Under the pieces are notes generated by a model that ran no database searches, was not told where the DNA came from, and was given only the letters and a program-made list of their open reading frames with translations. A program made the position numbers and the translations under genes. Source: CALBPI01 sp039700805 (lineage in GTDB: Bacteria > Pseudomonadota > Gammaproteobacteria > Steroidobacterales > Woeseiaceae). Taken from it: a DNA stretch of 12,108 nt. Numbering within the stretch: position 1 is the first letter of the stretch; each line of letters starts with the position of its first letter. The stretch covers positions 1 to 12,108 of the forward strand of contig JBCAZE010000094.1 in NCBI GenBank assembly GCA_039700805.1. Direction: 5' to 3'. This document shows, piece after piece, positions 6,332 through 12,108 of the stretch.

Positions 6332-7363
6332 TTGAATAATCGAATTTTGATGCTGTGTGGTGTTCTGCTAGTGACCGCGTGCGGCGGCAACCAAAAGGGC
6401 ACCGAAACGGCCGCCCCGGCGGTCGAGGAAAGCGCGCCATTGGTGGTGTATTCATCTCGGGCGGAACAGTTGATCGCGCCCATTTTTGCGGCATTTACAG
6501 AAGATACCGGGATCGAGGTCCAATATGTCACGGACGATCCACAGCCACTGATCGAGCGATTAAAGGCCGAGGGCGAGAATACGCCGGCTAGCGTTTTGTT
6601 GACGGTCGATGCTGGCAATCTTTGGTTTGCGGCGGACCAGGGTGTCCTTGCTGGTCTTGATTCACAGACATTGAAAGCTGTTGTGCCGTCGTTCTTGCGC
6701 GATAGTCAGGATCGCTGGTTTGGCTTGTCCTTGAGAGCACGAACGATCGTCTATGACACCCGCGTTGTGAATCCGTCGCAGCTCTCCGACTATGCATCGT
6801 TGGCGGATGAGCAATGGCAGGGGAAACTGTGCTTACGGACGTCAAAGAAGGTCTACAACCAATCACTGGTGGCCATGTTGATCGAAACCTTGGGCGCCGC
6901 GCCAACCGAAACCATTGTTGAGGGTTGGATCAACAATCTTGCAACGGATGTGTTTCCGAACGACACCAAACTGATCGAAGCGGTTGCGGATGGTCGCTGC
7001 GCGGTTGGCATCGTGAACACGTATTACCTCGGTCGACTACAGAAGCAGGGAGAGCTGCCAGTGGGTTTGTATTTCCCGACAGAGGCTGACGGTGGCGTGC
7101 ACGTTAATGTTTCAGGCGCTGGCGTCGTCAAAAATGCCGCCAATCCAGAAGCCGCGCAATTGCTGCTGGAATGGTTGGTTGGTGATCGTGGTCAAGCTTT
7201 GTTCGCCAATGAGAATCTCGAATTCCCGGTGCGTAGCGATGTGACACCGCATCCGATCGTCGACGCTTGGGGTCCCTACAGCGCGAGCACTGTGCCGCTG
7301 GAGAACGCCGGCATTCGTCAAGCCGAAGCGGTGAAATTGATGGATCGCGCGGGGTATCGCTAG
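6332..7363 (+). CDS. fbpA: Fe(III) ABC transporter substrate-binding lipoprotein
   Basis: This protein captures ferric iron for the FbpBC importer. It belongs to the FbpA/FutA/AfuA group of class II binding proteins. It has LVVYSSRAEQLIAPIF (37-52), ASVLLTVDAGNLW (86-98) and RARTIVYDTRVV (135-146). Y231 and Y232 in VNTYYLGRL are the adjacent iron-ligand tyrosines of the family, and Y175 may contribute. The length, 343 residues, is usual. The N-terminus has a lipobox LLVTAC with C17 as the lipidated residue and G18 after it. It is therefore a membrane-anchored lipoprotein rather than the soluble periplasmic form common in Gram-negatives. The start is TTG at 6332, with GGAG at 6319-6322 and 9 bp spacing. 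An ATG at 6350 would leave too short a signal peptide. It is the first gene of the operon, under the Fur box and promoter just upstream. Confidence 0.95.
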   Translation: MNNRILMLCGVLLVTACGGNQKGTETAAPAVEESAPLVVYSSRAEQLIAPIFAAFTEDTGIEVQYVTDDPQPLIERLKAEGENTPASVLLTVDAGNLWFAADQGVLAGLDSQTLKAVVPSFLRDSQDRWFGLSLRARTIVYDTRVVNPSQLSDYASLADEQWQGKLCLRTSKKVYNQSLVAMLIETLGAAPTETIVEGWINNLATDVFPNDTKLIEAVADGRCAVGIVNTYYLGRLQKQGELPVGLYFPTEADGGVHVNVSGAGVVKNAANPEAAQLLLEWLVGDRGQALFANENLEFPVRSDVTPHPIVDAWGPYSASTVPLENAGIRQAEAVKLMDRAGYR

Positions 7364-7399
7364 CGCTGATTCGATCATCGGTCGCTGACCAGATTCGAC

Positions 7400-9016
7400 G
7401 TGATGCAGGCGCGCCTTTGGCAGCTGATGGTGGTTGCCATCGCTCTTGTGATGGCGCTGCCTATGATCGTAGCAGTCGCCGCGCTGGGCGCTGATTCGGC
7501 AGGCGTTTGGTCTCACATCGTCGAGTACGTGTTACCAAGGGTCACGGTCAACACATTGCTATTGGTCGTGGGCGTAGCCGTGTTGTCGTTATTGCTGGGC
7601 ACGATAGCCGCTTGGCTGACATCGGTCTTTGATTTTCCGGGGCAGCGCTGGTTCGCATGGTGTCTCATGCTGCCATTGGCGCTACCTGGTTACGTCACGG
7701 CGTTCGCGCTCAGCGGCGTGTTTGAGTACAGCAGTCCGCTGGCTGGTGCGTTGCGTTTCTGGGGCATCAGTCTGCCTGGGGTATCCGCCGGTTTGGCGAG
7801 CACATTGTGTCTGACGTTGACGCTATATCCTTACGTCTTCTTGCTCGCGCGCCAGGCATTTCTGAGCCAGGGTCGGCGTAGCCTTGAGGTGGCACAGTCG
7901 CTTGGCATGCGACAGGCACGGGGCATGTGGCGTGTCGCTCTGCCGTTTGCACGCCCCTGGTTAGTCGCTGGCGTATCGCTCGTGATCATGGAGACGCTGG
8001 CCGATTTTGGGACGGTAAAGGTTTTCAATTTTGATACGTTTACGACGGCGATTTATTCCGCATGGTTTGGGCTGTTCTCTTTGACGGCGGCCTTGCAGAT
8101 GTCGTTGTGTTTATTGGTCCTCGTGGTGGCGGCCTTGTGGCTTGAGCGTCGTGCGAGAAGACTGCGGCGCTACACGGGTGTTGGCCAGAAAGATCCGCAA
8201 CATCGACTGCCTTTGACGGGCGGCAGACGTTGGCTGGCAACCTGCTTCTGTGGTGGTTTGTTTGTCATCGCTTTTCTGGTGCCGGTCGGACAGCTGGTTG
8301 TTTGGGCAATCGATTATGTGCAACTGGAGTGGAGCGCTCGCTATTGGTCTTACTTGCGCGCTAGTGTGAGTCTCGCGACGTTCGCGGCGGTTTTCGTCGC
8401 ATTGCTCAGCGTGTTGTTGGGCTTCGGGCGACGGCGTGCGCCTGGTCGAACGACCGACAGTGCAGTTCAGGTGTCGACGCTCGGTTATGCATTGCCTGGT
8501 ACCGTCCTCGCCGTGGGTTTTTTCGTCGCTTTAAGTGGCGTCCAAGATGGCCTCACGGCAATCGGTCGTGCGTTAGGCGCCGGCGATGCATTTGTTGTCA
8601 CCCTAACCGGAACGTTGTGGGTGATGTTGCTCGCCTACGCGGCCCGTTTCCTGGCGGTCGGATTCAGTCCGGTGGGTAGCGGCTTCGAGCGGATTTCACC
8701 GCGTATTGACGATACCGCCGAGATATTAGGTCTCCGCGGTGTTAAACGACTTCGGCAAGTCTATCTGCCCTTGTTGACGCCCGGCATTGCGACGGCACTT
8801 TTGCTAGTGTTTGTCGATGTGATGAAAGAGCTACCCATCACGTTGATCACGCGTCCATTTGGCTGGGATACGTTGTCTGTGCGAATTTTTCAGATGACTA
8901 CCGAAGGGGAATGGCAGCGGGCCTCAATTCCTGCGTTGACGATTGTTTTGTGTGGGTTGATTCCAGTGATGATTTTACAGCGGCAAAAATCCAACAGCCG
9001 GGGTGCGACGAACTGA
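7400..9016 (+). CDS. fbpB: Fe(III) ABC transporter permease, two fused domains
   Basis: This is the inner-membrane channel of the iron importer, 538 residues. Two homologous BPD_transp_1 halves are fused in one chain, as usual for FbpB/SfuB. Each half carries the EAA loop that docks the ATPase: EVAQSLGMRQARGMWRVALP (163-182) and DTAEILGLRGVKRLRQVYLP (438-457). Many hydrophobic segments are visible, about 12 in all. A basic cytoplasmic linker (LERRARRLRRY, 248-258) separates the halves. The start is GTG 7400, or the ATG 7403 that directly follows it; neither has a clear Shine-Dalgarno. It begins 36 bp after fbpA and its TGA overlaps the ATG of the ATPase gene (TGATG), which indicates coupled translation of channel and ATPase. 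Confidence 0.95.
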   Translation: MMQARLWQLMVVAIALVMALPMIVAVAALGADSAGVWSHIVEYVLPRVTVNTLLLVVGVAVLSLLLGTIAAWLTSVFDFPGQRWFAWCLMLPLALPGYVTAFALSGVFEYSSPLAGALRFWGISLPGVSAGLASTLCLTLTLYPYVFLLARQAFLSQGRRSLEVAQSLGMRQARGMWRVALPFARPWLVAGVSLVIMETLADFGTVKVFNFDTFTTAIYSAWFGLFSLTAALQMSLCLLVLVVAALWLERRARRLRRYTGVGQKDPQHRLPLTGGRRWLATCFCGGLFVIAFLVPVGQLVVWAIDYVQLEWSARYWSYLRASVSLATFAAVFVALLSVLLGFGRRRAPGRTTDSAVQVSTLGYALPGTVLAVGFFVALSGVQDGLTAIGRALGAGDAFVVTLTGTLWVMLLAYAARFLAVGFSPVGSGFERISPRIDDTAEILGLRGVKRLRQVYLPLLTPGIATALLLVFVDVMKELPITLITRPFGWDTLSVRIFQMTTEGEWQRASIPALTIVLCGLIPVMILQRQKSNSRGATN

Positions 9017-10053
9017 TGTTGATCGTGACCGACATTGTGCATTCGTTCGGCGAAGACAACGTTCTTGATGGTGTCTCCTTATCGCTGGCACCCGGGGAGC
9101 TTGGTTGTCTACTGGGTGATTCCGGTAGCGGAAAGACAACCTTGCTCCGTTGTATTGCAGGTTTTGAGCGTCCGCTGTCGGGCAAGATTGAAATCGATGG
9201 CCGCGTCCAAAGTGATGCGCAGTGTTTCCGCGCACCTGAGCAGCGCGAGGTCGGCATGGTATTCCAGGATTTCGCTTTGCTGCCAAATCTGTCCGTCGAG
9301 AGCAATGTCCGATTGGCGCTGCATGATCGTCCAGCAGACGGACAGCGCCAGGCGGTGAATGAGATGCTCGAGTTGGTGGATCTCGCTGGGCTCGCAGATC
9401 GGATGCCACATCAGCTATCTGGTGGTCAGCAGCAACGTGTCGCGCTTGCTCGTGCGCTCGTACGTCGGCCGAAGCTGTTGTTGCTGGATGAGCCGTTCTC
9501 GAGTCTCGATGCGACGCTTCGTGAAAAGCTTGGCGCAGATGTGCGCGCTCTGTTGAAACGACTCGATATCACCGCTTTGTTTGTCTCTCATGATCGTAGC
9601 GAGGCGTTTTCGCTCGCCGACAAGATCGGCGTTGTACGTAAAGGCCAACTGGCGCAATGGGGTAGAAGCTATGACCTCTATCACAAGCCGGTTTCGAGAG
9701 AAGTCGCTGCGTTTGTCGGCGGCGGGGCATGGCTGCCTGGGACCTGTATCGCAATTGATGCCGTTGAAACGGCGCTAGGTGTTATGCCCGCCGTGCTGCC
9801 ACCCGGTGTGGCTGTCGGTTCGTCAGTGGATGTCTTGCTGCGGCCAGACGATGTTGTTCATGACGATGAGGCGCCGCGCAAGGCGGAAGTCGTGGCGCGA
9901 CATTTTCGTGGCGCGATGTTTCTGTATGAGCTGCGAATCGATAACGGCACGTTAGTCGAATCGTTGGTGCCGAGCCATCATGATCATGCGATTGGCGAGT
10001 TGATTGGCGTTCGACTCGACACCCAGCACGTCGTCGTCTTCGCGCGCGATTAG
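9016..10053 (+). CDS. fbpC: Fe(III) ABC transporter ATP-binding protein
   Basis: This cytoplasmic ATPase powers iron import through the FbpB permease. It has 345 residues from the ATG at 9016, which overlaps the permease stop as TGATG. An upstream in-frame ATG at 8911 would run deep into the permease gene and is rejected. Walker A is GDSGSGKT (34-41), the Q-loop is Q84, the signature is LSGGQ (134-138), Walker B is LLLLDE (154-159), the D-loop is SSLD, and the switch histidine is H192 in SHDRSEA. A TOBE-like C-terminal domain (~240-345, with VLLRPDDV at 273-280) is present, typical of FbpC/PotA-type ATPases. All catalytic residues are intact. It is the last gene of the operon, and its end lies 13 bp from the convergent permease gene. 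Confidence 0.95.
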   Translation: MLIVTDIVHSFGEDNVLDGVSLSLAPGELGCLLGDSGSGKTTLLRCIAGFERPLSGKIEIDGRVQSDAQCFRAPEQREVGMVFQDFALLPNLSVESNVRLALHDRPADGQRQAVNEMLELVDLAGLADRMPHQLSGGQQQRVALARALVRRPKLLLLDEPFSSLDATLREKLGADVRALLKRLDITALFVSHDRSEAFSLADKIGVVRKGQLAQWGRSYDLYHKPVSREVAAFVGGGAWLPGTCIAIDAVETALGVMPAVLPPGVAVGSSVDVLLRPDDVVHDDEAPRKAEVVARHFRGAMFLYELRIDNGTLVESLVPSHHDHAIGELIGVRLDTQHVVVFARD

Positions 10054-10066
10054 CCGTCGACTCGAG

Positions 10067-11062
10067 TCAGGACGAAGCGCGTTGCGTGTAGCGGCGCCCA
10101 AGAAGATACAAAAACAATGGCACGCCGATGGCGGCTGTCAGTGTGCCCACTGGTAATTGCCGTGGCGCAAGCACCGTTCGAGAAAACGCATCTGCAAGGC
10201 ACAGCAACGCGCCGCCAGCGAAGACTGCTGATGGAATCAACCGACGATGGTCGAACCCGGTAAAGCGTCGGATCATATGTGGAACGACCAACCCCACAAA
10301 GCCAATGGCGCCCGCTTGCGTGACCGCAAAAGCGCAGAGGAAAGAGGCCAACAACAGCACACCAATGCGCATTGGCACAACGCGAAGTCCGAGCAAGCGT
10401 GCACGCTGCTCGCTCTCCGCCAAAATGTTGAGATGTGGTGCTGCGACGACAGCAACAAGTGTTGCAAGACCCAATACCCATAACGCCGGCGTTGGATTCA
10501 GCGCGAGGCTAAAGTCGCCCATCAACCAAAACAGCATACCGCGGAGCGTCGCATCGTCACTGACCGCGAGCATAAAGCTCACGACGGCACCAAACCCGGT
10601 AGCGATGACCACACCGGTGAGTAGCAAAATCGGTGGCGAGAATTGGCTGCGTAAGCCGCCAACACCGAAGACGATGAGTGTTGCGACACTGGCGCCAGTG
10701 AACGCGGCGATATCGATCATGGCACCAGAAAAACCGAACAGCATCGCCGCAAGCGCCGCACTGGCGGCACCTCCGGACGTACCAAGGATATAAGGATCTG
10801 CTAGCGGGTTCCTAAGGAGCACTTGCATCAGTACGCCACACAAAGCGAGTAGTCCGCCCACTGCGAACGCCGTCAATGCGCGCGGTAGCCGAAGCGCATA
10901 CACGATGGTCTCGTCGGACGTGGTCAGGTCGTCGCCGACCAGTGCCGGGATCAAATCAGGGCGTAGACCGTCACTGCCAAGAATCAGCGCAACCATGATG
11001 CTCACAGCGCCGGTCAGCGCAAAAAAAATCCCGGAATTTCGAAGAGTTGGCTGTGTTGGCAT
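10067..11062 (-). CDS. FecCD/BtuC-family metal-chelate permease, orphan
   Basis: This inner-membrane permease of type II ABC importers carries iron-siderophore, haem or cobalamin. It has 331 residues and about ten hydrophobic segments. Family marks are RLPR (58-61), GVLMQVLLRNPLADPYILG (76-94), the coupling-helix region GAIGFVGLVVPHMIRR (251-266), and LPVGTLTAAIGVPLFLYLL near the end. The substrate cannot be read from sequence. It looks intact, but it stands alone: downstream is the convergent iron importer and upstream is divergent rppH. Its ATPase and binding protein must be encoded elsewhere. The ATG at 11062 has only a weak Shine-Dalgarno. The 63-bp gap to rppH holds no Fur box that I can see. 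Confidence 0.92.
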   Translation of the reverse strand: MPTQPTLRNSGIFFALTGAVSIMVALILGSDGLRPDLIPALVGDDLTTSDETIVYALRLPRALTAFAVGGLLALCGVLMQVLLRNPLADPYILGTSGGAASAALAAMLFGFSGAMIDIAAFTGASVATLIVFGVGGLRSQFSPPILLLTGVVIATGFGAVVSFMLAVSDDATLRGMLFWLMGDFSLALNPTPALWVLGLATLVAVVAAPHLNILAESEQRARLLGLRVVPMRIGVLLLASFLCAFAVTQAGAIGFVGLVVPHMIRRFTGFDHRRLIPSAVFAGGALLCLADAFSRTVLAPRQLPVGTLTAAIGVPLFLYLLGRRYTQRASS

Positions 11063-11125
11063 GGACAGTCCGAGTGGAGCACACGAGGCTATTATGAAAG
11101 AATACCGGTAACGGAGAATTTAAGC

Positions 11126-11752
11126 ATGGGTTCCGACCTCATCGACGAAAACGGTTATCGGGCCAACGTTGGGATCATCGTCGCCAATGACGAAGGTAAG
11201 TTGTTGCTCGCAGGTCGTGCCGGTCGCAAAGGCTGGCAGTTCCCCCAAGGCGGTGTGTCTCCCGGTGAGAGCGCTGAGGAGGCGATGTTCCGCGAGCTCT
11301 ATGAGGAGCTCGGGTTAAGACACAACGATGTCGAATTGCTGGGCGCCACAGCGGAGTGGATTCCTTACCGCTTACCTGACCGCTACTTGAGAAAAAACAG
11401 TAAGCCGCTGTGCATTGGGCAGAAGCAGCGTTGGTTTGTGCTCAAACTGACCTCCAGCGAAGAGAATTTGCGCTTCGATGCGACAGATAAACCTGAGTTC
11501 GATCGTTGGCGTTGGGTCGACTATTGGCGCCCGGTGAACGAAGTGATCTATTTCAAACGTCGTGTTTATGCGCGTGCATTACATGAGTTAGCACCATTGG
11601 TGCACCCGGCAGGTACGCCGCCACAACCCCGATGGTGGCCGCATCGGTGGCGTTCGGTTTTCCGTAAAGACCTCCGAAAAGCGGGATTGCTAGATGACGC
11701 CGATCGTTCGTCAGAAAGCCTTGGTCACCGCGAGCAGGATAATGCCGAATAA
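11126..11752 (+). CDS. rppH: RNA pyrophosphohydrolase
   Basis: RppH removes pyrophosphate from the 5' triphosphate end of mRNA, leaving a monophosphate that exposes the transcript to RNase E. It acts in the cytoplasm. Close matches to E. coli RppH are the start DENGYRANVGIIV (7-19), WQFPQGGVSPGESAEEAM (37-54), a full Nudix box with G42, E48, R56, E57, E60 and E61, PLCIGQKQRWF (94-104), and PEFDRWRWVDYW (123-134). At 208 residues it is about 30 longer than E. coli RppH. The extra C-terminus (from ~161) has a Trp/Arg-rich patch (W170, W171, W175) and an acidic tail. The ATG at 11126 has GGAG at 11113-11116 with 9 bp spacing. It is divergent from the FecCD gene, and its last 42 bp overlap the convergent hemJ. 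Confidence 0.96.
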   Translation: MGSDLIDENGYRANVGIIVANDEGKLLLAGRAGRKGWQFPQGGVSPGESAEEAMFRELYEELGLRHNDVELLGATAEWIPYRLPDRYLRKNSKPLCIGQKQRWFVLKLTSSEENLRFDATDKPEFDRWRWVDYWRPVNEVIYFKRRVYARALHELAPLVHPAGTPPQPRWWPHRWRSVFRKDLRKAGLLDDADRSSESLGHREQDNAE

Positions 11753-12108
11753 GAACAATACCGGCACCTCATTGTAAAACCGTAACCACTTATCAGAACG
11801 TTGGCATCGGCCTTCAGCGAGTTCACGCATCACCTTTCGATTGTGGAAGTGGTAGGCGAACAGCCCAACCAGCAGCGCCAGTTTTATCTGCATCCAATGC
11901 ATTTTTAACAAGGCTGGATTGATTGTTAGGAGCGCGACGCCGAATATCAGCGTCGCCGCGGCGCCAATGGTCATGATGCCGAAGAGGCGACGCTCCATCA
12001 CCACGAACCGCTCAAGGCTTAACGTATCGGACGCCGCTCGGTGGTATATGAAAAGCCGTGGTAGGTAAAACAAGCCGGCGAACCAAGTCACCATGAAAAT
12101 GATGTGTA
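11711..12108 (-). CDS. hemJ: HemJ-type protoporphyrinogen IX oxidase, 5' partial
   Basis: HemJ is an inner-membrane haem-synthesis enzyme that oxidises protoporphyrinogen IX to protoporphyrin IX, the step before iron insertion. It replaces HemG or HemY in many bacteria. The frame stays open to the right edge and reads HIIFMVTWFAGLFYLPRLF, the typical start region of HemJ. It includes the conserved early histidine (codon 12104-12106). The ATG at 12094 is therefore internal, and only about ten residues are missing. Visible are 131 residues with four hydrophobic segments, PRLFIYHRA, WMQIKLALLVGLFAYHF and a usual C-terminus ending AVTKAF. The TGA at 11711-11713 lies inside the opposite-strand rppH gene. 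The promoter and start are outside the window. Confidence 0.94.
   Translation of the reverse strand, partial: HIIFMVTWFAGLFYLPRLFIYHRAASDTLSLERFVVMERRLFGIMTIGAAATLIFGVALLTINPALLKMHWMQIKLALLVGLFAYHFHNRKVMRELAEGRCQRSDKWLRFYNEVPVLFLFGIILLAVTKAF

Noticed and set aside
8911..9015. Upstream in-frame ATG extending fbpC by 35 residues
   Set aside because: The extension lies wholly inside the permease gene and adds residues foreign to ABC ATPases. The ATG at 9016 in a TGATG overlap starts exactly at the domain.
10128..10793. 221-codon plus-strand frame opposite the FecCD permease
   Set aside because: It is antisense to a clearly recognised membrane protein, with Ala/Thr/Pro-rich composition typical of a reverse-frame shadow.
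11086..11096. TATTAT (plus) and CATAAT (minus) as shared -10 elements for rppH and the FecCD gene
   Set aside because: No acceptable -35 element lies at the right distance on either strand, so I do not list a promoter here.

Overview
The window looks like chromosomal DNA of a Gram-negative gammaproteobacterium. It is moderately GC-rich and densely coded. The support is an RppH close to the enterobacterial form, an FMN-dependent PdxH of E. coli length, a HemJ-type protoporphyrinogen oxidase, a DUF484-like sensor fused to GGDEF, a CPXCG small protein and a canonical Fur box. The genus cannot be fixed from sequence alone. No tRNA, rRNA, CRISPR array, insertion sequence or complete mobile element is visible. 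No gene-free stretch exceeds 300 bases; the longest is the first 193 bases.

Layout. (1) Positions 4500 down to 194 hold a minus-strand run of four tightly packed genes: a gamma-glutamyltransferase-family Ntn hydrolase, pdxH (32 bp later), a 64-residue CPXCG zinc-ribbon-like protein (ATGA overlap with pdxH), and an exported beta-propeller/amidohydrolase-like protein (14 bp overlap). They were probably co-transcribed. The first and last look like altered members of their enzyme families. (2) On the plus strand, 4623-5021 encodes a small exported protein rich in arginine and tyrosine, followed by a strong intrinsic terminator. (3) 5117-6265 encodes a diguanylate cyclase with an N-terminal DUF484/GAF-like sensor, a GGEEF active site and an intact I-site. 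(4) 6332-10053 is a complete ferric-iron ABC importer: a lipoprotein substrate-binding protein, a two-domain permease and an ATPase. It is preceded by a sigma-70-like promoter and a perfect 7-1-7 Fur palindrome. (5) Convergent to it, 11062-10067 encodes a lone FecCD/BtuC-type permease with no partner ATPase or binding protein beside it. (6) Divergent from that permease, 11126-11752 encodes RppH, which starts mRNA decay. (7) hemJ enters from the right edge on the minus strand, and its 3' end overlaps that of rppH by 42 bp.

How they work together. The right half has an iron and heme theme: Fur-controlled Fe(III) uptake, a second metal-chelate permease, and the penultimate step of heme synthesis. 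The left operon joins vitamin B6 salvage (PdxH) to two hydrolase-fold proteins of unclear substrate. No obviously new multi-gene system is visible. The most unusual items are the amidohydrolase-fold protein lacking its metal ligands, the GGT homologue that keeps its nucleophile but lacks most gamma-glutamyl-binding residues, and the Arg/Tyr-rich secreted protein.
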